Virus record (IMG/VR): IMGVR_UViG_3300025133_000049 | Location: 30,788-94,787 of that record | Length of the DNA: 64,000 nucleotides | Source of the DNA: a virus | Reading direction: 5' to 3' (one strand) | Shown: in pieces, positions 1 through 6,286 of the stretch | Position numbering within the stretch: position 1 is the first letter of the stretch | Layout: each line of letters opens with the position of its first letter | The notes under the pieces: generated by a model | Database searches by the model: none | Seen by the model: only the letters and a program-made list of their open reading frames with translations | Told to the model about the DNA's origin: nothing | Program-made: the position numbers and the translations under genes

Positions 1-218
1 ATTTTTAGATGCATTGGTTTAATTATATATACTGCATATCTAGCTAATCCTAGAACTGCTGCAGGTATTAGTAAGAAACATACTATTGCATACAATACTA
101 TCTTTAACCCTAACATACTATCTAGGGTTATGGCTCCGATCAGTAATCCAATACATACTGAGTTCATTATAACTATGAATGCATAGTCTTTCGCGTATTC
201 TTTATAATCTTTTTTCAT
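1..218 (-). CDS. Small membrane protein, cut by the window edge
   Basis: A reading frame starts at an ATG at 218 on the minus strand (start MKKDYKEYAKDY) and runs off the window, giving at least 72 residues. After a charged N-terminus there are two hydrophobic stretches, roughly residues 13-28 and 32-55, so a two-TM inner-membrane protein is likely. It is the last visible gene of the leftward small-gene train, two bases past the stop of the 43-aa gene. The family is not recognised; its role in early infection is inferred from position only. Confidence 0.6.
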   Translation of the reverse strand, partial: MKKDYKEYAKDYAFIVIMNSVCIGLLIGAITLDSMLGLKIVLYAIVCFLLIPAAVLGLARYAVYIIKPMHLK

Positions 219-220
219 AA

Positions 221-352
221 TTATACATTTATAGCCATCATAGGCATGGTTAATTTTCTATATCTATTGTAATACTTTGACCATCCTGCTCCATATACTT
301 CTTTATACTTTGCAATATTACGGTCCTCTTTGTTAATCATTCGTGGTCTCAT
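221..352 (-). CDS. 43-aa basic small protein
   Basis: This 43-residue frame (start MRPRMINKEDRN, end MPMMAINV) begins at an ATG preceded by AAAAACACAC, the A/C-rich sequence seen before many starts in this operon, and stops two bases before the next gene. It is rich in Arg, Lys and Tyr and has no membrane segment. It is not recognised. Tight packing and the start context support it as a real gene. Confidence 0.5.
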   Translation of the reverse strand: MRPRMINKEDRNIAKYKEVYGAGWSKYYNRYRKLTMPMMAINV

Positions 353-370
353 GTGTGTTTTTTTAATTAT

Positions 371-460
371 TTAATATTTATTGTGTAATCTAATCCGGTT
401 CAGTAGCCATAGTGCGAAACATATGACTACTGTTATTAAAAATATATTTATTGCTCCCAT
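371..460 (-). CDS. 29-aa single-TM peptide
   Basis: A 29-residue frame (start MGAINIFLITVV) in which residues 4-20 form a hydrophobic segment followed by a basic tail (NRIRLHNKY). It looks like a membrane micropeptide with a cytoplasmic C-terminus. The start is preceded by TAAATAACACAAG and lies inside the 3' end of the 51-aa gene (13-bp overlap), suggesting translational coupling. Function unknown. Confidence 0.45.
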   Translation of the reverse strand: MGAINIFLITVVICFALWLLNRIRLHNKY

Positions 461-603
461 ATTCTTGTGTTATTTACTTTAGAATGTGTTTCTAATGCCT
501 CTATTCTATTTGTTATTTCATCATAGATTTCATCAGCATCGTAATGTAAATCCTTTTCAGCACTCTCTTCGAGCCATGCTGCTAGTTTCTTTAGTTCGTC
601 CAT
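448..603 (-). CDS. 51-aa acidic small protein
   Basis: A 51-residue acidic, probably helical protein (start MDELKKLAAWLEE) without membrane segments. Its start codon shares its first base with the last base of the 91-aa gene upstream, and its end overlaps the 29-aa peptide gene. Such overlaps are typical of compact phage early operons. Not recognised. Confidence 0.55.
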   Translation of the reverse strand: MDELKKLAAWLEESAEKDLHYDADEIYDEITNRIEALETHSKVNNTRIWEQ

Positions 604-878
604 TATTTTTGAAGTGTTGTTACGATTAAATATTGTTCAGATAGTTTAGCAAGAGCTTTAAGTTCATTAATACTAAATCTAGCATCCTCAGATGCATATA
701 ATAATGTATTACCATCATCAATAACTTTGACGTATCCTTCAGTTCTTAATACTTTCATTGATCCAGAGTATGAATCAGTTGTTTCAGTGTTCCAAACTGC
801 AAATGCTAGTGATATAATTAGTATAATACCTAGTATTGTACTAAAGTGATCAAATATAAATTGTTTAAATGTTTTCAT
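603..878 (-). CDS. 91-aa protein with N-terminal membrane anchor
   Basis: Residues about 12-29 (FSTILGIILIISLAFAVW) form one transmembrane helix. The remaining 60 residues are a small mixed domain ending in a helical segment, probably outside the cytoplasm if the N-terminus (MKTFKQ, basic) stays in. It overlaps its upstream neighbour (start shared with the stop at 878) and its downstream neighbour (603). Family not recognised. Confidence 0.65.
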   Translation of the reverse strand: MKTFKQFIFDHFSTILGIILIISLAFAVWNTETTDSYSGSMKVLRTEGYVKVIDDGNTLLYASEDARFSINELKALAKLSEQYLIVTTLQK

Positions 879-1087
879 TATCCTAATCTTATGTTGTTAA
901 TACTATTAATTGTTAAGTGTTCTGCTAATCTTGTTGTGTATATTTTACAGCTCACTGTATTGTTAGCCTTTTCAGGTGTCCAAGTTCTAATGTGTTCAGT
1001 TATATCTTCGAATGAACTAAATGTTTGTTCATCCGTAATAATAAGATTTGCAGGTGTTTGCCATTTATGTATGAGTAAATACTCCAT
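878..1087 (-). CDS. 69-aa small soluble protein
   Basis: A 69-residue soluble protein (start MEYLLIHKWQTP) with no visible motif. The start is preceded by AAATAACACGTTAAACT, the A/C-rich leader used by this gene train, and sits 3 bp after the stop of the 91-aa gene upstream. The plus-strand frame over the same bases (846-1094) has a hydrophobic, non-protein-like composition and was discarded. Confidence 0.65.
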   Translation of the reverse strand: MEYLLIHKWQTPANLIITDEQTFSSFEDITEHIRTWTPEKANNTVSCKIYTTRLAEHLTINSINNIRLG

Positions 1088-1090
1088 AGT

Positions 1091-1366
1091 TTAACGTGTT
1101 ATTTGTTCTATTGAAACTGTTTCCTCATTAAATAGTACTCCATCTTCATTATTATATGACCAAGTGACAGCATAACCTTTATGAATAAAGAAGCCAACAT
1201 ATCTAGTTAACCTACGTGTAGGATAATTATCATGATTACTATATTCCCAGGCTTTTGTTTTTTGTTCTGGTGTTTGATTTGGTACTAATAATGCTTTAAT
1301 TTCAACCACTGCATCCTCATCTTGAGGAGCAGTAGTTTTGTTTAGTTCTTCTGTAAGTTTTCTCAT
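1091..1366 (-). CDS. 91-aa small soluble protein
   Basis: A 91-residue soluble protein: a charged N-terminal half, then a compact segment with RYVGFFIHKGYAVTWSYN and a short acidic end. The start has the leader ATAAATAACACACAA directly before ATG; the TAA in it is the stop of the 28-aa gene upstream. Not recognised. Confidence 0.65.
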   Translation of the reverse strand: MRKLTEELNKTTAPQDEDAVVEIKALLVPNQTPEQKTKAWEYSNHDNYPTRRLTRYVGFFIHKGYAVTWSYNNEDGVLFNEETVSIEQITR

Positions 1367-1373
1367 TTGTGTG

Positions 1374-1460
1374 TTATTTATAGTTGTCTAGAACATCACT
1401 ACATGTGCCTACTATCCATCCAACTAAAATTATTACTAATATTACTCCAAGTATTATCAT
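1374..1460 (-). CDS. 28-aa single-TM micropeptide
   Basis: A 28-residue frame: MIILGVILVIILVGWIVG followed by a short polar tail. It is almost entirely one transmembrane helix. It fills the space between two accepted genes with 1-bp and 7-bp spacing, the main reason to accept it. It resembles the other TM micropeptides of this operon in layout but not in sequence. Confidence 0.45.
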   Translation of the reverse strand: MIILGVILVIILVGWIVGTCSDVLDNYK

Positions 1461-1461
1461 A

Positions 1462-1608
1462 TTACTCTTCTTTGTGTACATCGAGAACACTAGGCATACA
1501 TACCTTGTCCCTTAATATACTGATTGCTTGTTTTGTTGAATTAGCTTTGATCATTGTTACGTGATGATGAGCTGTACTATCGATGATGTATCTTAATGTG
1601 TATACCAT
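1462..1608 (-). CDS. 48-aa small protein
   Basis: I start this gene at the ATG at 1608 (MVYTLRYIIDST), not at the upstream ATG at 1650, because 1608 is preceded by CTAAATAACACAATC, the leader seen before many neighbours. The product is 48 residues, with a His-rich patch (AHHH) and a basic middle, and no TM. Not recognised. Confidence 0.5.
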   Translation of the reverse strand: MVYTLRYIIDSTAHHHVTMIKANSTKQAISILRDKVCMPSVLDVHKEE

Positions 1609-1633
1609 GATTGTGTTATTTAGTGTGATTTGT

Positions 1634-1670
1634 AAAACCAAGGCCAACACATTACATGTTGACCTGGTTT
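1634..1670 (-). terminator. Hairpin with T-run, terminator-like
   Basis: AAACCAAGGCCAACA on the left pairs with TGTTGACCTGGTTT on the right, with one bulge and a 7-nt loop. Read leftward it follows the stop of the 56-aa gene (1689) and ends in GGTTTTAC. The T-run is short, so it could instead be an RNA-processing site between genes. Confidence 0.35.
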
Positions 1671-1688
1671 ACACACACAAATTATACT

Positions 1689-1859
1689 CTAATCTAATTT
1701 ATTTAAAATGTCATTAATAAACCCACCCTGTTGGGTACGTCTATTTTTACGCTTTACTTGTCGTTCAATCTTGTGGTCTTGTATATCACGGTTAAACTTA
1801 CTCTCTCTGTATAGATAGTGAAGTGTTGCTAATACAATTCCAATGGCTAAGGGTGTCAT
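1689..1859 (-). CDS. 56-aa small protein, hydrophobic start and basic tail
   Basis: A 56-residue frame (start MTPLAIGIVLATLHYLYRES) with a short hydrophobic N-terminus (residues 2-15) followed by a strongly basic region (RQVKRKNRRTQQ). It could be a membrane-anchored or nucleic-acid-binding small protein; the sequence does not decide. The start is preceded by AAATTTCAAACAA. It is the first gene leftward after the structured tract 1860-2416. Confidence 0.5.
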   Translation of the reverse strand: MTPLAIGIVLATLHYLYRESKFNRDIQDHKIERQVKRKNRRTQQGGFINDILNKLD

Positions 1860-2416
1860 TTGTTTGAAATTTAATTAATAATTCAGTGTGTTATTCGATA
1901 ACCTAGGTTAATGTGTGAGCACAACAGTCGCAACTGCCTAGGGTTTACATATTTTAAAAACTCTTCAGCTTTCATGCAGGACTGCTCTGTGTTTGTTTAT
2001 CTTCAAGCTGAAGAGTTAAAAGGTAAAGCCCACAACACGCCAAACAGTTGTGGTAGTACTTGGATAATGGTATTGCCTGCTCGATTACCATTGTTTAATA
2101 CCTGCGTATACATAGCAGTCCGAGGTATCCTATTTGAGTACTATTGAGTGATTTAGGCCTACTCAAGCTTTATAGTATTTTACAGTAATACTATACTGTG
2201 TGAGTTAGCTAGGACTCTTAGAACCACATAATGGTCTTATTTGAATGCCTTTATATGCTTGGCCTAGCTATTAGTTCTCCAGGTGTTATTTAGTTGTCAA
2301 TCTGCAGTGAGCTATATATCATGAGGTGCTATGCTCTTGAGTCTATTACCTGAGAGTTGTGAGTGTTTGTATGATCTTAATTCATGGGCGATAACACTCT
2401 AACCCTTACGTGCAAT
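1860..2416. ncRNA. Candidate large structured RNA or regulatory tract 1
   Basis: This 557-bp stretch has no convincing gene but many perfect complementary segments. They include AACTCTTCAGCTT at 1959-1971 with 2005-2017, GGACTGCT at 1979-1986 with 2114-2121, CCACAAC at 2030-2036 with 2047-2053, AATGGTA at 2066-2072 with 2086-2092, TTGAGTA at 2134-2140 with 2160-2166, TATAGTATT at 2171-2179 with 2187-2195, TAGCTAGG at 2206-2213 with 2263-2270, and GTGTTAT at 2283-2289 with 2391-2397. The first two stems cross, as in a pseudoknot. It lies in the leftward operon, so a minus-strand transcript is most likely. It could instead be an origin or a set of attenuators. Three minus-strand ORFs of 30-39 aa inside it are doubtful. 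Confidence 0.4.
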
Positions 2417-2659
2417 TTACATTGTAATGAATAAGTAGATAGCTCCTAACCATATTGCCAGTGTTATCAATATAACCAGTAGGCAACCAATGTTAGCGCC
2501 TACTACTCTATCTTGATACTCTTGTATTTCGTCTCTTTTATTTTGTAGTTCTTGATACTTATTAGTATGTTCTTGATATTTACTTTCTTGTTCTTGGTAT
2601 TTATGTACTAGTTCTGGATCTTTACCAATAAGATCAATTAGTTTATCGTTATTTTTCAT
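2417..2659 (-). CDS. 80-aa coiled-coil protein with C-terminal membrane anchor
   Basis: Residues about 15-50 carry repeats of KYQE/KYQEL that should form a coiled coil. Residues 54-79 (GCLLVILITLAIWLGAIYLF) form one transmembrane helix at the very end, so this is a tail-anchored inner-membrane protein with a cytoplasmic coil. The start has the leader AAACACACACCC and overlaps the previous gene by 4 bp. The family is not recognised; a role in modifying host membrane or division would be speculation. Confidence 0.65.
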   Translation of the reverse strand: MKNNDKLIDLIGKDPELVHKYQEQESKYQEHTNKYQELQNKRDEIQEYQDRVVGANIGCLLVILITLAIWLGAIYLFITM

Positions 2660-2856
2660 GGGTGTGTGTTTAATAAATGATTCATTGCTTGCTCTTTACT
2701 ATTAAAATATCTTGACTCTCTTGTGTATGGTCCTTCATCACACATTCTACCAACATAATATCCAGCGTTGGATCTTAATACTTGTAGTTCCGTGATACCT
2801 GTTACACCTTCTTCATCAGTGTAAATGAACGTTGATCTTAATTTATCTAGTTTCAT
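2656..2856 (-). CDS. 66-aa small soluble protein
   Basis: A 66-residue protein (start MKLDKLRSTFIYTDEEG) with a beta-rich first half and a helical end (FNSKEQAMNHLLN). It overlaps both neighbours by 4 bp, and its leader is AACACTAAACAACT. The layout, strands followed by a short helix with Ser-Lys-Glu-Gln, is common in small phage proteins but gives no function. Confidence 0.65.
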   Translation of the reverse strand: MKLDKLRSTFIYTDEEGVTGITELQVLRSNAGYYVGRMCDEGPYTRESRYFNSKEQAMNHLLNTHP

Positions 2857-2948
2857 AGTTGTTTAGTGTTATGGTGTTGGTAAACTAAAACTATTACTCC
2901 GGATATCATTAAAGTTATTCCTATGATTAGCATTATTGTAGTTTCCAT
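2853..2948 (-). CDS. 31-aa single-TM micropeptide
   Basis: A 31-residue frame with residues 4-22 hydrophobic (IMLIIGITLMISGVIVLV) and a short polar tail. Its leader is AATAAATAACTACACA immediately before ATG, and the TAA in it is the stop of the upstream 48-aa gene. Its own stop overlaps the next start. Tight coupling on both sides supports it. Confidence 0.5.
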   Translation of the reverse strand: METTIMLIIGITLMISGVIVLVYQHHNTKQL

Positions 2949-2955
2949 TGTGTAG

Positions 2956-3102
2956 TTATTTATTGTTCTTGTACATCAATACCAGGAATATTACTGCTAA
3001 TATTGCTACTGGTATTAATGCTATTGGTCCAAACATGTATGCTACGATACATGCTAATATGGCTGCTTCGCCTCCTCCTGTTGATCTTATTGGTCCTAAC
3101 AT
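2956..3102 (-). CDS. 48-aa small membrane protein
   Basis: A 48-residue frame (start MLGPIRSTGGGEA, end VLMYKNNK). Residues 13-43 are hydrophobic, enough for one long or two short membrane helices, and the C-terminus is basic. It begins 2 bp after the 86-aa gene upstream. Not recognised. Confidence 0.5.
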   Translation of the reverse strand: MLGPIRSTGGGEAAILACIVAYMFGPIALIPVAILAVIFLVLMYKNNK

Positions 3103-3104
3103 GA

Positions 3105-3365
3105 TTAGTGTCTTAAAGCATTTTCACTTACTGTATCATTTACAAATGCAAGTGCATCCCATATTGATACTATGGCTTGATCGTGCATTAGTTCTTTAAC
3201 ACCATTAACTTGCCTAATGTAAGAATAATATACTAATACTGAAGGACTACCATTGCCCTTATGTCCTTTATACTTTATAGTTCTCCAATATTTAGGCTTT
3301 ACTTCATTAACTAAGTATTGATGTAATAGCTTATCCAAGTGGGTTTTAATATTATCTTGTTCCAT
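3105..3365 (-). CDS. 86-aa soluble protein
   Basis: An 86-residue protein (start MEQDNIKTHLDKLLHQYL) with a helical N-terminus, a basic middle (KYWRTIKYKGHKG) and a helical acidic end. The leader is CATTTTAAATCATACACA before ATG. It is not recognised; the basic centre would allow nucleic-acid binding, but no motif confirms it. Confidence 0.65.
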   Translation of the reverse strand: MEQDNIKTHLDKLLHQYLVNEVKPKYWRTIKYKGHKGNGSPSVLVYYSYIRQVNGVKELMHDQAIVSIWDALAFVNDTVSENALRH

Positions 3366-3375
3366 TGTGTATGAT

Positions 3376-3528
3376 TTAAAATGTTGTTTCTACTGGATGA
3401 TTACGAGCATCAAGCTCATCTTCCATATCTAGGTCCATTTGTAGTCTATTCATCATTTGTACAGACTCTTCAGATACTTTTAGGTTATCATATAACCATT
3501 GTTTCAAGTGTGATTGTTTGTGTTGCAT
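3376..3528 (-). CDS. 50-aa helical small protein
   Basis: A 50-residue, Met- and Gln-rich, probably all-helical protein (start MQHKQSHLKQWLYDNL). The start has the A/C leader CATTAAATCACACACA. It is the first gene leftward after the structured tract 3529-4023, so it may head a transcription unit. I see no good TAnnTTTG promoter directly upstream. Confidence 0.5.
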   Translation of the reverse strand: MQHKQSHLKQWLYDNLKVSEESVQMMNRLQMDLDMEDELDARNHPVETTF

Positions 3529-4023
3529 TGTGTGTGATTTAATGTTATATTAATAAGACAAGGTAGGCTAGCCTCTGTATACCTAAAACATCGGACGGAC
3601 TAGCTCTATTAAACCTTATCTTGTATTAATGTAATGCTAACTTACGTGCTAGTCAATTAGGCTTACGGTTCATTACCGGATTACAAGCATTACATTATGT
3701 ACTCTGTTACTGTTATTAAATATTAATTAACCATAACCTCCGTAAAGGTATCATTCACTCTAAGTAGTATATTCCAAGTCATCATGTGACAAGTTAGATA
3801 GTTGGTTGGTGTATTCCGCACCTACTCTTAGTGTTAATTAATGTACTTCTGTTATGTATGGTCAAAGTGTACCATGTATTGTTTATGTAATATAAATGAG
3901 GCTAAACTAGTGCTAGCGTACTATCACTAATATGCCTAATATGTGGGTGAGGTGACTGTCACCCTTCCTCCATCTCACTTATCGTACTAATGAGTTAGGC
4001 CTGTCGTACTAGGCTGTTTGGCC
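3529..4023. ncRNA. Candidate large structured RNA or regulatory tract 2
   Basis: This 495-bp stretch has no gene longer than 20 codons that I would accept, but it is dense in perfect complementary segments. TAATGTAATGCT at 3627-3638 pairs with 3686-3697 over 12 bp and encloses CGGT/ACCG at 3666-3669 and 3675-3678. ATTAATTAAC at 3722-3731 pairs with 3833-3842 over 10 bp and encloses CACT/AGTG plus AGTAG/CTACT. TAGTG at 3908 pairs with CACTA at 3925, GTGAG at 3947 with CTCAC at 3974, and TTAGGCC at 3995-4001 with 4020-4026. CGTACTA occurs three times (3917, 3983, 4005). Structured RNA or replication origin are the main readings. Confidence 0.4.
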
Positions 4024-4049
4024 TAAACAATAAAGGGTCCGAAGACCCT
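4024..4049 (-). terminator. Rho-independent terminator with UUCG tetraloop
   Basis: On the minus strand AGGGTC-TTCG-GACCCT forms a 6-bp stem closed by the very stable C(UUCG)G loop, followed by TTTATTGTTT. It begins a few bases after the stop of the 142-aa gene, so it should end that transcript and separate it from the structured tract to the left. Confidence 0.8.
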
Positions 4050-4054
4050 AATTG

Positions 4055-4483
4055 TTATACTTCATTAACGTTAGTTACCCTAAAGCGACCTTCGCTTTTC
4101 TTGACAGCTTGCTTCCAATTGCTAATGGCTTTGATACCATTATCATTGTCCTTGTAGGCATCCTTGACCTCGTCAAGATCTAATCCAACAGGTTCCTGTT
4201 TTGCTAAGTCGACAGTAATGTCGTCTTCAGGTGCGTAAGCTCCGCCTGTAATCTCTTCATACAATTCATTGCTTATGGTTCTACCTAAGCGCATACCGTT
4301 AGGTGTTTCTACCATGATATGAAATCCATTACCACTCTTATTCTCGCGGATGACCGCAGGGAATCCTTCGAGAGTTGCTACTGTTTCCCATAGCTTTAAT
4401 CCTCCTTGTTCACTATTAGTTCCTTCGAAGAACGCTTTGTGTTCTTTCGTGAACACCATTGTTGTTTCTTTTAAATCTGACAT
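4055..4483 (-). CDS. 142-aa acidic protein, first leftward gene
   Basis: A 142-residue soluble acidic protein (start MSDLKETTMVFTKEHK), transcribed divergently from the structural genes and followed by a strong terminator, so it is probably its own transcription unit. It has a beta-rich first half (residues 25-80) and an acidic linker before a basic end (SNWKQAVKKSEGRFRV). Its size and acidity would suit a small nucleic-acid-metabolism protein, but I do not recognise the family. Its leader (TAAATAATAATAATC) is AT-rich rather than A/C-rich. Confidence 0.7.
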   Translation of the reverse strand: MSDLKETTMVFTKEHKAFFEGTNSEQGGLKLWETVATLEGFPAVIRENKSGNGFHIMVETPNGMRLGRTISNELYEEITGGAYAPEDDITVDLAKQEPVGLDLDEVKDAYKDNDNGIKAISNWKQAVKKSEGRFRVTNVNEV

Positions 4484-4757
4484 GATTATTATTATTTAAA
4501 TTATTAATTTATTTATAGCCACCCTAGTGTGCCGATATGATACACGGGGGTGGTGTTACTATGTGGTCCCCGCTCAAAATAACCCGGATATATTATTGTG
4601 ATAAGGGTACAAAAAAATATAAAAAATTTTGGTACACTAGAGATTTATAGTTATCTTTACCTCATGATAAACAAGTGTACCAATCTAATGCGTAAATGAT
4701 ACTATACTGTATATCTTTTACCGATTGAAATGGTACACCTTTAAACCCGCATAGAAT
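4484..4757. promoter_or_regulatory. Divergent control region with GGTACAC sites
   Basis: This gap separates leftward early genes from the rightward genes. GGTACAC occurs at 4631-4637 and 4732-4738 and inverted (GTGTACC) at 4675-4681; a further inverted copy lies at 3867-3873. Next to the 142-aa gene, CCACCC/GGGTGG with inner GTGT/ACAC can form an imperfect hairpin (about 4518-4556). A 37-codon plus-strand frame inside is not convincing. The spacing and mixed orientation suit binding sites for a regulator or an initiation protein. Confidence 0.5.
4628..4659 (+). promoter_or_regulatory. Probable rightward promoter
   Basis: TTTG at 4628-4631 and TATCTTTA at 4652-4659, separated by 20 bp, match the Bacteroidota TTTG/TAnnTTTG promoter except for the last base. 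The GGTACAC site at 4631 overlaps the upstream box, so a protein bound there would block or alter this promoter. Confidence 0.45.
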
Positions 4758-4952
4758 ATGGAAAGTTACACAATAAGCTACAAATACAAAGGAAAGTGGC
4801 ACAGAGCTATTCACTTCGAAGGAGACTTCACTTTAGATAAGGCTAGAGATGACGCAGATGCTATAGCAGAAGAACAACCCGGCAGACCAATACAGTTAAA
4901 GCTTAGGTATTATCCAGAGCCAAAATTATCACCTAGAAGTAAACTAGTATGA
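4758..4952 (+). CDS. 64-aa basic small protein
   Basis: A 64-residue protein (start MESYTISYKYKGKWHRA). It has a beta-hairpin-like start, a helix with acidic and Ala residues (DKARDDADAIAEEQ), and a Pro/Arg/Lys-rich end. It is the first gene rightward from the divergent control region, and its stop overlaps the next start by 4 bp. Not recognised. Confidence 0.7.
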   Translation: MESYTISYKYKGKWHRAIHFEGDFTLDKARDDADAIAEEQPGRPIQLKLRYYPEPKLSPRSKLV

Positions 4953-5782
4953 AAGTAGCAGCAGGACAAATAAGAGCTAATCAACCAGGTGAATTCCGCA
5001 CAGGATTTTTCTACGAGGATATTGTAGATGGTGCTACGTGGGGTGAAGCAGCAGAGGTTACTACACCTACAGGTACAATAGAAAAAGTATTAATACTAGA
5101 TCAGGTACCAATTAAGATCCCGTATATGCAGGTGTACTATGCGCGTAAAATCAAAGGGATTAAAGACCCATTCATAGCAGAGGTTCTTAGGGACTTTATG
5201 TTTTTCAATGAAGGGATAGACCAGGCTGGTATTAGTAAGTTGGTATCTTTTATAGTGAGATACTTGTGCTTACCAGCAGCAGGAATTACATATGAAACTT
5301 TATACCCGGTAGCTTATGAAATGATACCACACTTACCAGACCCAGAACTACTGTATGATCAGGTTATCTTATTTCAACGTGGTAGTTTGTTGCCGGCCAA
5401 AGAAAGAAAAAGCATGAGCCTGCAAGTACGAGGTATGAGGAACAGTTACCTCTTTGGGGAAATCATTCATAATGCAACCTTAGCTGCAATTGACAAAAGT
5501 CACCCTAAATTGAAGATCACCAAATTTAAGGTTCTGGAAGAAACAGCCTCTAGTGGTAGAGAAATCAAATCTGTCAAAACATTAAACGTCCATATTAAGG
5601 AGGAAACAGAGCATGTTTTAGACGTGGCTAATTCACACAGGCATTTTACTACAGGAAAGTCTTTGAATAAATATAAAAAATTCTTAGCTTTACCACCTAT
5701 GTCGGTGCGAGATATGAGCGCTACATTAGGGGTTAGTAAATCAACTGTAATGAAATACCGCGAAGTACATGACCAAGAATGA
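4949..5782 (+). CDS. 277-aa protein with C-terminal helix-turn-helix
   Basis: This cytoplasmic protein has a mixed N-terminal region (residues 1-100), a helical middle, and at residues about 251-275 a sequence reading as a helix-turn-helix (RDMSATLGVSKSTVMKYRE: helix, G-turn, recognition helix). It is probably a DNA-binding regulator or an accessory replication or packaging factor. It is translationally coupled to the 64-aa gene. Being next to the GGTACAC sites makes it the obvious candidate for the protein that binds them, an inference only. The large N-terminal part is not recognised. Confidence 0.7.
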   Translation: MKVAAGQIRANQPGEFRTGFFYEDIVDGATWGEAAEVTTPTGTIEKVLILDQVPIKIPYMQVYYARKIKGIKDPFIAEVLRDFMFFNEGIDQAGISKLVSFIVRYLCLPAAGITYETLYPVAYEMIPHLPDPELLYDQVILFQRGSLLPAKERKSMSLQVRGMRNSYLFGEIIHNATLAAIDKSHPKLKITKFKVLEETASSGREIKSVKTLNVHIKEETEHVLDVANSHRHFTTGKSLNKYKKFLALPPMSVRDMSATLGVSKSTVMKYREVHDQE

Positions 5783-5900
5783 TATAATAGTAACAACATT
5801 ATGCCACTACCCAATGTTCGATGGAGTAGTCGAAGTGGATCAAAACTACAATGGAACAGTAATTAAAATAAAAGTACATAAATACGAAGATTATGAGTAA
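5769..5900 (+). CDS. 43-aa small protein bridging two genes
   Basis: A 43-residue frame (start MTKNDIIVTTLCHYP, end VHKYEDYE) exactly fills the gap between the HTH gene and the 102-aa gene. It overlaps the first by 14 bp and the second by 8 bp. Composition is protein-like, with alternating strands. It is too short to recognise; the snug fit is the main evidence. Confidence 0.55.
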   Translation: MTKNDIIVTTLCHYPMFDGVVEVDQNYNGTVIKIKVHKYEDYE

Positions 5901-6201
5901 AAAAGGAGAAAAGAAGTTAGTTGATGATAAGCTAACTGAGAAGGACGTTAAAGATGCAACCGCTGAGGTGGGTGCTATTGAGGACAAAGAGGAAGAAGAA
6001 AAGCCTGAAAAGGTATATGTACCCAAAGTTCTTTTTACAAAGAAATGGGGTAAGCACTTTCCAGGCGACACAAAACAGGTTCACATAGAACTTATAAAGG
6101 AAGCCAAGCAGTCAGTTGATCAATACCATTCGGGCCAACTTGGAGTATTCACCAGTAAAGACCAGAAAGGAGGGTTTGTATCTAAGGTTCTAGCGTTGTA
6201 G
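5893..6201 (+). CDS. 102-aa protein with acidic Lys/Glu-rich N-terminus
   Basis: Residues 1-40 are almost entirely Lys, Glu and Asp and probably disordered. Residues 41-102 form a small domain (YVPKVLFTKKWGKHFPGDT, then a helix and a basic C-terminus). A strong terminator 50 bp downstream marks it as the last gene of the first rightward unit. Not recognised; the bipartite make-up resembles small DNA-associated phage proteins, but no motif proves it. Confidence 0.65.
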   Translation: MSKKGEKKLVDDKLTEKDVKDATAEVGAIEDKEEEEKPEKVYVPKVLFTKKWGKHFPGDTKQVHIELIKEAKQSVDQYHSGQLGVFTSKDQKGGFVSKVLAL

Positions 6202-6249
6202 TTTCGGTCCCAGATGGGGCACGAAAAACAACATATCTTGAAATTGCGA

Positions 6250-6274
6250 GCGCCCTAGCGGGCGCTTTTGTATT
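6250..6274 (+). terminator. Rho-independent terminator
   Basis: GCGCCC-TAGC-GGGCGC is a perfect 6-bp GC stem with a 4-nt loop (6250-6265), followed by TTTTGTATTT. It ends the 4758-6201 unit just before the next promoter. Confidence 0.85.
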
Positions 6275-6286
6275 TAATAACAAAAA

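Noticed and set aside
851-858. TATATTTG on the minus strand as a promoter
   Set aside because: It is inside the coding sequence of the 91-aa gene, just after its start, with no matching upstream box.
1883-2113. Three minus-strand ORFs of 36, 39 and 30 aa in tract 1 (starts at 2113, 2091, 1975), the last two joined by an ATGA overlap
   Set aside because: They overlap each other and several perfect hairpins, lack the AACACA leader next to ATG and have no recognisable content. Left undecided, not annotated.
1911-2147. 78-aa plus-strand ORF in tract 1
   Set aside because: Opposite to the local operon, atypical amino-acid composition, and it arises from reading through the hairpin arms.
3627-3697. 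Cloverleaf-like fold suggesting a tRNA
   Set aside because: The 12-bp closing stem, 47-nt interior and absence of a T-arm motif do not fit a tRNA; none was found elsewhere.
3721-3800. 20-codon minus-strand ORF starting MMTWNILL in tract 2
   Set aside because: Too short, and embedded in a region whose bases are paired in long stems.
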